Shown here: positions 10,957-22,260 of the stretch, one piece after another
How the letters are laid out: the number at the start of each line of letters is the position of its first letter
How positions within the stretch are numbered: the stretch's first letter is position 1
DNA from: Astropecten irregularis
Lineage: Eukaryota; Echinodermata; Asteroidea; Paxillosida; Astropectinidae
Assembly: GCA_963971285.1 (NCBI GenBank)
Contig: OZ020255.1
Location: 8,266,931-8,330,930 of the forward strand
Direction of reading: 5' to 3'
Length of the DNA: 64,000 bases
Translations under genes and position numbers: made by a program
The notes under the pieces: model-generated
Told to the model about the DNA's origin: nothing
Seen by the model: only the letters and a program-made list of their open reading frames with translations
Database searches by the model: none

Positions 10957-13182
10957 CAAATACTCATAAAGAAGAGGTCATTACAGCTGAAACAATACAC
11001 CGTGACAGTCGGGTTCGGTGATGCCTATCACTCTTTTTACCTTTTCAAGTTTTTTCTTCGTAATGAAAGGTGACGCTGTGGAACGAACGACCACACGGAA
11101 CCATTTCGCCACCTTGCAAGATGAACTAGCTTATCACACAAAGCATTCTGTCATCCCTGGTTAATTACTAGCGAATCACGTCGTTGCTCCTTCCTGATTT
11201 TTGGGGTTTTTTGCCAGAAGGAATGCGGAGATAAAACTAATAAAAGAGCGAATAAGGACAAATCTTATTGCAATGCAAGACGAGTTGAATACATGTTGTC
11301 GCACTTTATAATGAAAGGCGCGCGGTGGCGTCAGGTTAGTGACGGTCGTAGTTATTCCTTAACTATAGGGGGCGCTATAATCCCGAGACTGTTGGGTCAA
11401 CTTGCCAGTAAAAGTAATATTTCTACAGGCTCCCATGCTAAATTGCCAATTAAAACAAATATATTAAAAATACTCAGAAGTTTCTCAGACACTTCAACTA
11501 TACACCAAAATGAAGCTGAAAACTTCAATTTTCATTTTCATTTCAGTTTTCTATAGGGTAACCAATGACTTTTTGAGAAAAAATCCATCTAAAGGAAAAT
11601 ACCATGAAAACGGCCATGTTGACTGGTACCAGACTTTAAAAAAATGTACCACTCCACTACAGGCCAAAGTAGATCGAATTGAGGGCCTGGTTTAATCCAA
11701 ACAGCTCAAAGTTGAAAATACAAACTCTGGTGACCGGGTTCCATCCATTTTCTTTACAAGACTTTCCATGTAGGGCCAATGCCAGCAAATGCATTATAAA
11801 AAAGAAGCCATTAAAAAAAAACATCCCTCTGCAAAGCGGCTGAAATAGACCAACTTTGTCACCCAATTGCATCACACTGGTCACAAATGGAAGCCCAGAG
11901 TTCAGGCAGGAGGTCCAGTGCCAAATTTCTTCAATCCATCATTATCCGATAGCTCTCAGGGAACTCTCTTATTTAAAATACATTGAGGAGGAAACATAAG
12001 AGAAAGTTTAACTTTCCTGATTAATCCAGAAACATTACAACCCTGCTGGCGTTGGAAGAGCCTGAAAAATAAACGTGATTGGCCATTAAAAAAGTTTGGT
12101 AATATATTTTTTGACTTTCCCTACTCTGATTGGCTAATGAATGTGACGTCGTTTTAAGGTGTTCTTATGCCAGTGTGTATTGTACCTTTTCGGTAACCTT
12201 GGGATATAATTCCCTTGCTTTTGCCTTGTGTACATTGAAATGAATTTGTCAGCTCAACAGAGCGAAGGTAATGATGAACGTTTTAGTATGAGACATTATT
12301 ATATCAAGTTTATATTCAAATTAGGTTTGCCCACTCAGTGCTTGTTTATTTTGTTAATACAATTAATAACAACTTTAATAATATTATGGACATTAAAAAA
12401 AAAAACAGTCGAAAAGTCAAATTTTAATAAGAGCATTTAAAAACGAAACATGCTATATTTTTCATTATTTTGTTACGGTACTTAAGATAATTATTTTGTC
12501 GGTATTAAATGACATTCAACCTGGAAATATTGGGGGGGGGGGGGTGGGGTTGATAATACAGGCCATACATCCACCTCAAATATTGGATGGATATATCCCC
12601 TCCATCCCCCCTCCCCCCTCCCTGGGATCGACACCCATGAGTATTGCGCTAAAAACTGTGAGACTCCTGGATGAGGTTTTGGAACATGAAATGTGAACCC
12701 TCAAATGTTTTTAAAATAAGGAATTTTTTTTGGGGGGGTCGTGCAATAAATATATTGTGTAATTATGACGGGTTATCACAACCTGGGGGTTCAGTGCTTC
12801 AGCCTGTTGTGGATACTTGAGAATTGTTGGCTTAAAATGTGGCCCTACATTGATTTGAATGTGGAGTGTTGCTTCATGAAAACCGGCTGCAAGTTGGTTT
12901 GGGGAAATGGACATTTTGGGGGTGTTTTTTTCTTGGGCTAATTAGCAAAAGATCTGATCGGTTACCTAACAAAAAAAATTGAAAAGAATCATGTAGATGA
13001 GGATTCAAACTACGTTTTGCATTATTGCTCCAAACACTGAAAGACTTCTGGATGGGTTTTACAGAACTTTGAAGTTGTATTTTACACTAAAGTCAATGGG
13101 ACACTAGTGTGTTTTTATGAATTATTTCTACACTAAAGTTAAATAGCGCCCTCTTTTGGGCATGACTGTCCGGTACGAGAAA
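10957..13182. other. Upstream flank of LSM12, no gene recognised
   Basis: AT-rich, with a G run at 12532-12547 and a C-rich tract at 12595-12625. Nothing with coding character. The LSM12 promoter should lie at the right edge. Confidence 0.5.
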
Positions 13183-13192
13183 CGCATGCGCA
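13183..13192. promoter_or_regulatory. NRF1-like site upstream of LSM12
   Basis: CGCATGCGCA is close to the palindromic NRF1 core (GCGCATGCGC) and lies 21 bp upstream of the start codon. NRF1 sites near transcription starts are typical of housekeeping genes in animals. AAAATGGCGAC over the start codon also resembles a YY1 site. No TATA box is obvious. Transcription start not determined. Confidence 0.5.
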
Positions 13193-13194
13193 CC

Positions 13195-13200
13195 ATGTAG
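13195..13200 (+). promoter_or_regulatory. Start-stop minimal uORF before LSM12
   Basis: An ATG directly followed by TAG sits 12 nt before the LSM12 ATG, with A at -3 (cacc-ATG). If transcription starts upstream, this is a start-stop element that could stall ribosomes. If it starts downstream, it is not in the mRNA. Confidence 0.35.
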
Positions 13201-13212
13201 TAAACGAACAAA

Positions 13213-13348
13213 ATGGCGACGAACTCCAACTCGTTCGGCGAAGGGCTGTTCAAAATCGGCAATTTTGTGTCGTGCAAGACATGTTTCGAGGAGAGAATCT
13301 CGGGGGAGGTGATGGCCTACGATCCAAACAGCAATATGCTTGTTCTGA
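13213..13348 (+). CDS. LSM12: LSM12 exon 1 (coding part)
   Basis: It codes 45 residues plus one base: start of the Lsm-like domain, with the C-x-x-C pair in SCKTC and the GEV strand. The donor is CTGA|GTATCC (phase 1). The 5' UTR boundary is not visible. Confidence 0.93.
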
Positions 13349-16300
13349 GTATCCTTTACGTGCCGTATTGATTGAGTTTTTGGGTTTGAAACTTGTGTTT
13401 ATTTTTTCACTCGATCACGCGAGACTGTCTGAACTCTGTGACTGTGTCGTGTGTGTACGCATGCCATTTCATTTTGATAATGTAGGCTAGGCCCATTAAA
13501 TGGGGCGCTGAACCTCCTTTTTTTAATTTTGGGAGGTCGACGGTCGGTCTATCGCCCCAGAGAATCTCATAGTGTTTGACATTTTGTACATAGAAAAAAA
13601 TCGTACTTTACAGCACTTGCGTCAAAAATGTCCGCAAACACAATGAAAAATTCCTTCTACGAATTGCCACGAAACGGCCAAAAGAGGGCGTCATGATCAT
13701 CTCATTATGTGACGTCAGTCATCGCACTGACCAAAAATGGCTGTTTTCATCAATGAAACTTGATGCGCATCACATACTCGGCAACGCCCACTCGAATCAT
13801 TGATTGACACATCGACAGACCTCTCTACGATCGTTCGAATCGCGGAATGGTACCAAAAACGTACAAATCTGTACATTCCTTCAACCTTTTGATTGTTTTT
13901 GTGGTGTCACCCGAGGTTTGAAAACTCTTGGACTCGGTGGTCGTATTTGAACTTTGGTCAGCTATATTTTTGTTGCCATTTTACCGATTATTGGGTCATT
14001 GAATATTCATAGGAACGTGTGTTGGGTCTGTTGGTTTGAGTATACTGAGAGCGCTACATGAATATGCATAGAATTGTATGGTTGCTGGAGATGTTATACG
14101 GTCAACCCATTGGTTGTTGAGTAGCCGTGCACTGTGTTTGTTTGCATAGGTATTGTATCGCGTGATGCATGCTCCGTACGTGCCTGCAATGGCCCTGAGT
14201 GCGTGCGTAATGAGTTGGCCAGCACATGGCTTTCGTGATGTCACAAGCACTGCCTTGCGCATTGTCGTTTGACCAATCAGTGCGGCGCTTGTCACGTACG
14301 GCACCGTTCCCATCCATGTTACAGTAGATATGAGGAATTTTTCGCTGTGCCCAAATGGCAAATAGCATCACAGACATCACAAATCGGCTTGAAAATCGTT
14401 TCATATCCCTTCTCAGAATGTCAGGGATGAAATACAGCAAATAAATTTATTTACATTCACAATCATTCTATTTTATGAAAAACAATGTTTTCTGACCAAA
14501 AGCCAGACGATCACATATATGCGCAGCGGCCATCTTGTGTGGCCATGCTTTCACACAAGATGGCTGCCATGTTAAGACTTGCCACATAAACCTTAACCAA
14601 CTGCCACCAGAAATGCCAGCCACAAACGCCAAACGGAAGAATTTGCACGATATACGCATCGTCAATCTCAACGCTGCAAAAGATCCCCAGGTAGAGAGAG
14701 TGTCGTCCGAACCGCCTCCCAGGGTGCCCAAACTTAACATCCCGAAGGTAGGTCAACGTCATCTGTGATATCAAGCATCCTCTCCAGCCCAGTTTGAACT
14801 TTTGGAAAACTTATAAAGGATGTTCAACACTCAACAACTTAGAACTTTCTAACCAATTAAGCGAGGTTTGTTGAGTGTTGAACATCCTCTTTAAATATTA
14901 TATGAAATTAGGGCTTGAATTTCATGAAAGAAAGCACAGGACAGCCTGAAGTAGGGCTGTAAATTTACGAATAATTTTGTAACCGGTTACCCCGTCTGTT
15001 TTTCGGGTATGGTTACGATTACCCTTATAACAAAGAAAACAAAGAAAAACAAAGAAATAGTAAGTTTGGGTCTTTTAGGAACTTGGTTGACAACATTCTT
15101 TTGTCACAACATTTGGCAGTGGTAGACATAGCAAAATGTCTGGCCTTTGCTTTGCATAAGCCTGCTAGTCCAATTTTCAAAAGATCATTGACATGTTTTC
15201 TTTGTGAACTCTAGAAGTGTCTATGTTTCAAAAAGAAGAGACCATTAAAAAGATACTTTTCGATTAACCTAACTGGGAAAATGTACCCGGGTACCCTTAC
15301 GGTCGGTTAACCGGATACAAACTGCAGCCTTAGCCTGAAGGTCTAGTATCTGAAGCATTTTATCATAGGCCTACCTGAAATTTTTTCATTAGATCTGCGG
15401 CATTCAGGACGTTCAGGAACATAGGAAAAGTAGTAATTGTATGCAATAGCGTTAGCACCATTTTAATTGTGCAAGGAAAACAATATCACTAGACAGCCGG
15501 ACTAGTGCAATACACTTTATTAAATACTAGACTGACACTGAAATCACTAGACTCGGTCCACAGTCTAGTGGATATTTCGAGCCCTCGAAATACATGTATG
15601 TCTGTCGGGGATTCTATGTATGAACTATGAAGTGACATCATTATGACGACATTATTTGTCACGGGAGGGCATCAATAAAAGAGATAGTGCTGTACATTTC
15701 TGGAGCTTTTGAAAACCGGAAAACGCTTTGAAAAAATTAGCGGTTGCTGGAGCTCCGATTTATAAAAATGAATGATAGCGCTATATTACGCACTTGTTGG
15801 TAATGTGCAAAATTGTGCACGATCAATGGATACATAGCGCTGTATGTAGGAGTGTGTAAAACATGCTACAACGATCGTTGCGCCGACGTATACATTCAGT
15901 CTCTGGTCTCGATCTACATGTGTGTTTAGGAATCTTGCAATGATTTGGCGCCGGCAACCTTACAGAATGTTCAGTCAGAATCGTTCATAATTTGCTCAGC
16001 GTGAAATGTCACATTTCTTACCAAAAAATCTGCATTGAAGCCGGCCGAACATGGCAACTTGACTGCATGCACAAAATACACACGTTGTATGTACGACATG
16101 TAGGCTTGCACTTCCAGCCCGATTGCGAATTGGCGACTGTGTACTGGTGCACAACGTATGCTTTGAATGGTGCAGCGCGTATACACATCGTGGAATTTTC
16201 TGGATGCAATGCTGCTGCTGCATGCGATGTGCATGATGCATCGTACGCGATATGTTTACGTCCTTTCCAGCGATCGTCGCTTTTGGAATGCTGTTCGCAA

Positions 16301-19300
16301 TATTTTTTTAATCAAGTTTGCGAAAAGTTTGTTTCTGCTTGGCAAAATGGACCCAAAACGACTGAAATTCAAGTATGTATTATACAGTCTACACTTTTGG
16401 GGTTGTTTATTCATTGGGCAAACGTTGGTCTACTTTTTAAAAAGTTGGTTTCGTTATACCGTTTTTGAAATTTTGAAACCGGATGGGTAGATTTTAAGCA
16501 GGAGCCCGTAAATCCGTTATTAATGCACAGCACTAAAACGAGACAAAATTTGCAACTCAGATCTGAAGAACTTACCTTGAATGCCATTGTAGTTGGTAGG
16601 CCTAATGCATTTATTAGGTACGTTCACCCACACCAAAAAAGCGTGGCTATTTTGGCGCGATTTGGCAGAAATTGGCGCTTAATTGTCTGTGGACACAAAT
16701 AACCGTGATTTGGAGCGCGATTCAAATTGTAACTAATAGTGCGTCTTTTTGCAAATAGTCTCGATTATTTGCTTTGTGAACGGTGCACCAAAAAAAACCG
16801 TTTTTTGATATCCCATCATGCAAGGCTAGTGCGCGAATTTAGCACAGGATGCATGCCAACTTCATGCTAAATATTTAGAATCGCGTACGCGCAGTTTGAT
16901 AGAAATCATACTGGTGCGATTTTGGTCGCGCTTTTTTGCCTGTGTCATGTGTGTGGACACAACAAAAAAGCACAACTATTTGGGTCATGTTTTTTGGTGT
17001 GTGTGAACGTGCCTATTGTTACAAAGTTCTGCCGTGTATGTAATTACAGAACAGCCCTATGTTGATTTGTTCTATTTTTTTCAAACAGACATAGATGTAG
17101 ATGTCTAATTTCTTTTTTTGTTTTTGTTTGTTTGTTTGTTCATTCATATGTTACTTTGTCTTTCCGTGCAAGTTTAGTGGTTTGACTGGAGTCCACAATA
17201 TTTCTTTTTTCTTTGGCAGCTTCACGAGAGAGCTGACAAAGCCATCAAAGCGAAAAGAGAAACGTATAGATTACTAAAAGACGGAGTCGGCCCCGAAGCC
17301 CAAAGTTTATTCCAAGCCATCAGCAAAACGTGAGTATAGTGCGGTCTGAACTTGGTCCAGAGTGCTTCTGAGTTCAATGGTCATGTCTGTGAAATAGTAT
17401 ACAAATAATGAATGTTTATGAGTGGGATGGTAAAAATAATTTCATGAGGTGACAGATGGACTGTTCCATTTCATGAGGCGAAGCCGAGTGGAATGGAACA
17501 GTCCATCTGTCACTGAATGAAATTATTTTTTCCATTCTACGAATGTGAAACATTCATTACAGTAAAACCTCGATGAGTCGAAACTCAAGGGAATGAATGT
17601 AAACTTCGACTCATCCAAGCTTCGACTCACGAATGTTTTGAATAGTGAAGTCAAATTGTGCACATAGAATAGGGGGGATCGACTCACAATAGAAGTGGCA
17701 TGTTCCGTCGCTCAAATTACATGTACGCGCACTTCATTTTCAATTATTTATTTATATAATGTATGATGAATAATAAATTGTATGAGTTTTTATACATTTC
17801 TCACCTGAGAGTTGGTATTTTGCCGATATTTAGCGCCGTTATTTGTCTTCTAAAAAAAAATGCGTGTTTCATATCCGCACCGTTATTGCGATAAAAAAAT
17901 AATCCATCGCCATGATCGCGTGAGATCACTCAATTTTCAAAGAGTTAAGCTTGGATTTTTGTTTGGAAAACATGATTATAAAAATGCATCTTTTATCTTT
18001 CTTAAATTAAAATGAGGTACAAAATGATCTTCAAGCCCGTACTGCAAAACAAACATGTGTAATGTGCATAACGACTCAGTCAACGAGCTGTCAGAAAACA
18101 CCAAACATGTAAACACACGCTGTACATACAGGGAGCACGTGCGTGTTATGCTCCATAGGGGTTGGAGTCGATGATCAATTGCTGTACCCCCTTAGTCTTT
18201 GCTCCAGACGTTAAAATGGCCAAACGTGAATGCGGTACGTGTACGCGTGCATTATCACGGTAATGTGTGCGTTCAGTGCGGTTGTATTTAGGCTACGTGC
18301 GCTAACCACGAGTCAGTCTTTGTTCCAGACGTTAAGTTGGCCGAACATGAATGGGGTGCATGTACGCGTGCATTGTCATGGGTTCAGTGCGGTTGCATTT
18401 AGGCTAGGTGGATTGCGGAAGTGTTGTGTGTCAAAGCATGCAATGTTGTGTACCGCATGGGGCCAACATAGCATAACGTGCATCGCATGCAGTCAATCTC
18501 CACGCAATAGGTGACTTATTTCTTCACAATGGGAACGTGAAAGCCGAGTAACCACATTAAAATAGACACCGCGGAGTTTATAGAAAAGTTTTCAAGTCAT
18601 TTTAACACCTAATTAAGACAGACTCGGCCACGATTTTTTCATTGTTCGGAAAGGGAAATCTTCGACTCAAACGGGCTTTTGACACAGGTAATTCGACATA
18701 CGAAAGTATTTTTGTACACAGAAGCCTATTCTTTCGGCGGGAATAAAGCATCACGTCGACTTAAGCGAGCTTTCGGGTCATACGAGGTTGACTTATCGAG
18801 GTTTTACTGTATTTGTTTTATTTAACATCTAAGTAGTTCTTTGTCATTTGATTTTGATTGGAGGATTGGATAACATTTTAAGAGTTAGCGAGACAAAAAA
18901 AGCTTAAAATCTTGGCAAACTATATGCTCTTATTACAGTAACGCGCGTTGCACACCAACGCGTACACACGCACGCAGTGACAAATAAATGGAACGCCGCT
19001 TGACCAATCACGTATTAGAGTCCCTGGCGTGCAATGGTACAAATCGGATGGAACCAAAAATGCACGCTGGATGGAACAAATTTCAACGGTTGTGACGTAA
19101 GCCATGAATTGGTCTATTTATCAAATATCAAGTGACATACAATCCTCCAATCAAATGACAAGGATCTACTAAGGTGTTATATAATTGCTTATATTCATGC
19201 TTGGACAGCTTTCATGTTGGACACAATATCAGGGCGCCGTTTATCCCTAATCCTCTGCACCTACCACACAAGACAAGAGCTGCTTACCACACATTACCAC

Positions 19301-20746
19301 AGTCTCCACAGGGGTCCTGGGGCTGATTTCACAAAGCACTAAGATTGATCTTAACTGTGAATTCATCTTAATTGCTAAGCAGCATGTGATGTCACAATAC
19401 AAATCACTATGTTGATACTGAACAACTCACCTTAAGATCGTAGTGCTTTGTGAAATCCAGCCCTGGATCTAATCCACGCATTACCACACATACCACACAC
19501 TGGTGAATTGTGTTCACGCAGGATACCGGTCTAAATACCACAGGAAAAACCATGTGCGGTAAACTGTGGTATGTAGAATGGGTTTAAATTGAAGTGGGTG
19601 TGCTGTGTGCAGTAGTAGGCCTTGTCCCAATTCTCTGGCTGCGGCTGCAAATTACGCATGTACCTATGGCAGCCACTATCCAGTGACTGCAGCCGTTTCC
19701 ATAGACTTTTGTGTTATTTGCGGTCGCAGCCAGAGAATTGGGACACAGCCTTATCTTCATTTTATCCATGTTCAACAACGCCCTCACTTGGTTATCAGAC
19801 ATACCTCACAAAAACAATGCTAATCCCTACATTTTGTAATACCAGTTTCTTTATTCTTGTTTGGCCGATGCTTAACTCGTCGGTTTTACTCTCACCCTTG
19901 ATTTTTTCCAGACTCCCGTGCAAGTGGCAAGGTTCCGTCATAGTCGTAGGATCCGTAGTCCCTGGAGATGAAGTCAAGATCGCCCCACCGTACGGTACGG
20001 AGGACTGCCAAGGCAAAGAAAGTGCTCTAAATCACATTAAAAAAATTGTAAGTCAGAGCTTCGACGTTGTCACACACACACTATACCAGGGCCCAATTTC
20101 ATGGAATCCGTTACCGTTAGCAAAAAATTCCTTGCTTACTGTAGCAGTCTTTTTTTGCTTAGAACTGTTAGCGTATTTCATGAGAGAGTTTTCTGTCTTC
20201 CTGTAGGCTAAGCAAGGAATTTCTGCAGAATGCATATGACAGTGCGTTAGCAGAAAATATGCTTGAATGGAATCCATGAAATAGATTTCATGTGTAGCAG
20301 TGCCAAAAAAGGCTGTAACAGATTCCATGAAATTGGGCTCGGGTCTGGAAACAGTAACTTTTATTTATTTTTCTTTTGCATATGTGCAATTTCACAATAA
20401 TGTAAGTTACCTGTTAAGTGACTTTGACCTATTCCTTGATCAATCATTCTTGAAAGGCTCCAATAAAAAAAAGAAATGGAAAATGTTTTATTGGAATCAG
20501 TAAGTATGCCACTTATGATTCTGAATCGGTTAATAGGTTCGTACGTTCGAGTAATAACATAGAACCAAGACTATGCAGGAGGGTTAACAGTCAAATATTC
20601 AGACTATCCCATGTTATGAATATTAAAACGGTTTAATCCATGGTGAAAACTGAAATTTCAACAAGTTTCCTTCTTTCTTTTCCCTGTTTTTTTTTTATCT
20701 CCAGATTGAGAAATTTTACAAAGATCAACCGACGAGCAGTACCTGA
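13213..20746 (+). CDS. LSM12: LSM12 homologue, five coding exons (186 aa)
   Basis: Joining 13213-13348, 14611-14747, 17220-17329, 19912-20047 and 20705-20746 gives 561 nt with consistent phases, coding 186 aa; vertebrate LSM12 is about 195 aa. All introns are GT-AG. Residues 1-80 match the N-terminal Lsm-like domain (GNFVSCKTC, GEVMAYD, HDIRIVNL). The second half matches the LSM12 anticodon-binding-like (AD) domain: FQAISKT, CKWQ, IAPPYGTEDCQGKESALNHI. The family is cytoplasmic, binds RNA, partners Ataxin-2 in translational control, and in mammals has been linked to NAADP-dependent calcium release. The C-terminal tail is shorter than the human one. The start is the first ATG in a good context (A at -3), directly after an NRF1-like site. 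Identification is from remembered family sequence, not a search, but colinearity over all five exons makes it strong. Confidence 0.95.
14611..14747 (+). CDS. LSM12: LSM12 exon 2
   Basis: The acceptor is ctgccaccag|AAATG and the donor AAG|GTAGGT. Phase 1 in, phase 0 out. The split lysine codon is restored (A+AA), and the following residues align without gap to the K-C-P...H-A-D-I segment of vertebrate LSM12. It encodes the end of the Lsm domain and a proline-rich linker (SSEPPPRVPKLN). Confidence 0.93.
14814..14895. mobile_element. Small palindromic MITE in LSM12 intron 2
   Basis: About 82 bp: AAAGGATGTTCAACACTCAA at the left and its inverted copy TTGAGTGTTGAACATCCTCTTT at the right. A half copy with the same right end lies at 3669-3710. 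Confidence 0.7.
16615..17015. mobile_element. MITE with CACACCAAAAAA ends in LSM12 intron 2
   Basis: 401 bp with ends TAGGTACGTTCACCCACACC and GGTGTGTGTGAACGTGCCTA, inverted copies of each other. GC-containing inner part with GGCGCGATTTGGC and TTTTGGTCGCGC. TA at both edges may be the target duplication. Confidence 0.78.
17220..17329 (+). CDS. LSM12: LSM12 exon 3
   Basis: The acceptor follows a pyrimidine-rich tract (ctttggcag|CTT) and the donor is AAAC|GTGAGT. Phase 0 in, phase 2 out. It encodes the helical start of the AD domain, rich in K/R/E, ending in SLFQAISK. Confidence 0.93.
17406..17559. repeat. Fold-back (hairpin) element
   Basis: Two arms of about 65 bp are near-perfect inverted copies: TAATGAATGTTT, AATAATTTCAT and GTGACAGATGGACTGTTCC at the left, and their complements at the right, with a loop near 17466-17485. 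The pogo-like element begins exactly at its right-hand TA. Confidence 0.8.
17560..18809. mobile_element. pogo/Tigger-like non-autonomous DNA transposon
   Basis: 1,250 bp bounded by CAGTAAAACCTCGATGAGTC and GACTTATCGAGGTTTTACTG and by TA on both sides (17558-17559, 18810-18811). CAGT-AAACCTCG ends with TA duplication match the pogo/Tigger group of Tc1/mariner. No transposase frame survives. Internally a segment of about 100 bp (CCAGACGTTAA.TGGCC.AACGTGAATG) is tandemly duplicated near 18208-18410. Confidence 0.8.
18823..19182. mobile_element. MITE with CTAAGTAG...ATTGGAGGATTG ends in LSM12 intron 3
   Basis: Left TAACATCTAAGTAGTTC-TTTGTCATTTGATT, GATTGGAGGATTG; right CAATCCTCCAATC, AAATGACAAGGATCTACTAAGGTGTTA. 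About 360 bp, 13 bp after the pogo-like element. Confidence 0.72.
19316..19466. mobile_element. Short MITE, CTGATTTCACAAAGCACTA ends
   Basis: Ends GGGGCTGATTTCACAAAGCA and TGCTTTGTGAAATCCAGCCC form a TIR of about 25 bp. 151 bp, within LSM12 intron 3. Confidence 0.75.
19616..19753. mobile_element. Short MITE, TCCCAATTCTCTGGCTGCG ends
   Basis: The left TAGGCCTTGTCCCAATTCTC and right GAGAATTGGGACACAGCCTTA arms pair over about 35 bp. 138 bp, about 160 bp before LSM12 exon 4. Confidence 0.75.
19912..20047 (+). CDS. LSM12: LSM12 exon 4
   Basis: The acceptor is attttttccag|A and the donor AAAATT|GTAAGT. Phase 2 in, phase 0 out. It holds the most conserved part of the AD domain (CKWQ, VVPGDEVKIAPPYG, DCQGKESALNHIKKI). 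Confidence 0.94.
20087..20342. mobile_element. MITE, CCCAATTTCATGGAATC ends
   Basis: Inverted ends GGGCCCAATTTCATGGAATC / GATTCCATGAAATTGGGCTC, with repeated AGCAAGGAATT and GTTAGC inside. It begins 40 bp after the LSM12 exon 4 donor. Confidence 0.75.
20705..20746 (+). CDS. LSM12: LSM12 exon 5 (coding part) and stop
   Basis: After a long T tract and ccag, 13 codons (IEKFYKDQPTSST) end in TGA at 20744-20746. IEKFYKD aligns with the VEKHFRD helix of vertebrate LSM12, after which the protein stops early relative to human. The 3' UTR length is unknown; no clear AATAAA was found close by. Confidence 0.88.
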   Translation: MEKFYKDQPTSST

Positions 20747-20942
20747 GGACAAACCCTTGGACACTTCCCCCCCAAAAAAAACCTCCTCCCTCTCTTCCCC
20801 TCCAGAATTGTCGGGCATAACCTAGAAGCTTACTCTCCGACCCCTCCTGGATCTTCCCTCCTCTACGTCGCCCCTACTCCTCAACTGTGTCTCTTCCCGC
20901 TCCCCCAAGTTGGCAGGACAGAGCTAACCGGTACAAGACAAG

Positions 20943-21075
20943 CGGTCGATTTCACGAAGCCCTCTGAGCAAATGTAACTCGACTTACGAAGGATAACCCA
21001 TCGTAGGGCTGCAATGCATCACATGTCTTGCGATTGATAGCAAGTTACGAAGAGTTTGGTGAAATCGACCCCAGG
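20943..21075. mobile_element. MITE, GGTCGATTTCACGAAG ends
   Basis: Left GGTCGATTTCACGAAGCCCT, right GTGAAATCGACCCCAGG; shared core ACGAAGGATAACCCATC. Same family as 6759-6905 and 30194-30350. Lies 200 bp after the LSM12 stop. Confidence 0.75.
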
Positions 21076-21518
21076 CTCCACTCACTCAACCAGCGTATGT
21101 CATTTTGACCAGCGTGTAACATCACAAGTCGGTAACAGTTTTCGTTTTTTGCATTCTGGCTGTGAGCTGAAATTTTCCGAAACAAAATTCAACAAACAAA
21201 CAAAATGGAGACATAATTTTGCTGTATAAATCCAACTGTGACCAAAAAATTTGTCGAGGGCATTAACCCTTCTCAGTGCAGTTTCTGATGAGCAGGTTTT
21301 CGGACTCGGACTCGGACTAACTCAAGTGCAAAAAGCATTCTATGTGGTACACAGAACACACACACTGCAGGGCTATATGTCCTGGGTCTTCCTACCTCTA
21401 TGCTTAGCGTGCTAATCTTTTGTTACTTCCTGCAGTGTGACAGTACCCAACTCAAAGAATCACTGTGGAGTGTGTCGGAGATCCGAACACCGTCCAAAAA
21501 TCAGTCCTGATATCCTGC

Positions 21519-22260
21519 GGCCAATTTCATAGAGCTGCTTAGCACCGAAATTTGCTTTAAGCACCAAAACCCTTGGTTCATATAGAAATCAGTTTGCCAG
21601 CCAAAACTTCTTGTGAATGTTATGCTCGGCAAACAATGGCCGAATACAAGTCAAAAGTCGTAAAAATCACATGAAAATTTGGTTGCCAATCCTGTTTGGT
21701 CAAGGAAGACTTTTCATGTTTAAGCCCCTTTCACACCGGGCCTACGTCGAGTTGCGTAGTGTTTCGTATCGTGTACGCCGAAATAAGGCTGCGTTCTCAA
21801 GGTACAACAGGCCTACGTAACTGTGCGTAGTGCGATGGCGTATGGTTGCGTACCTTGTGGCACCGCGCACCCGCTGGCATACAGTGTAATACTGTTGGCG
21901 TACCTACGCGTAGGATTGCGTATAACAGACCTAGGGTAGCGTACAATTGCGTAGGCATGGTGTACAATCGCTTAGTGCTGGGTAGCCTTGCAAGACCTGC
22001 ATACTTCTGGAGTCCAGTGCTCTATGCCGAGAGTATGCGAACAAATTTAACATGTTTAATTTTTTGCGTCCATCTGGTGTACTCCTTCTGTGTCCTCTGC
22101 GTATTGTTACTTAAGCCACCATAGACTAGCGTAGGAACAGTGTAGGAAAAACGTAGGGCTGCGTAGTCACTACACAATGCTTCACTACTTTACGCAAGGC
22201 CCAGTGTGAAAGGGGATTTAAGCAAATATTGTGCTTAAAAGCAGCTCGGTGAAATTGGCC
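21519..22260. mobile_element. MITE (GGCCAATTTCA ends) split by a nested insertion
   Basis: Outer ends GGCCAATTTCATAGAGCTGC / GCAGCTCGGTGAAATTGGCC with GCTTAGCAC and GTGCTTA. The inner element at 21725-22216 interrupts it. Related copies without the insertion lie at 26785 and 31352. Confidence 0.78.
21725..22216. mobile_element. Inner nested MITE with GCGTAG/CGTAGG sub-repeats
   Basis: Ends CCCCTTTCACACCGGGCC / GGCCCAGTGTGAAAGGGG, about 490 bp. TTTAAG at 21719-21724 and 22217-22222 may be the target duplication. GCGTA, CGTAGG and TACGTAA motifs recur throughout. Confidence 0.78.

Noticed and set aside
15992..16490. 158- and 107-codon overlapping frames within LSM12 intron 2
   Set aside because: Competing frames on both strands over the same DNA, many Cys/His codons from composition, no family match, and they lie in a clear intron.
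19622..20206. 194-codon frame covering LSM12 exon 4
   Set aside because: Only 19912-20047 is supported by homology and splice sites; the flanks are MITE and intron sequence.
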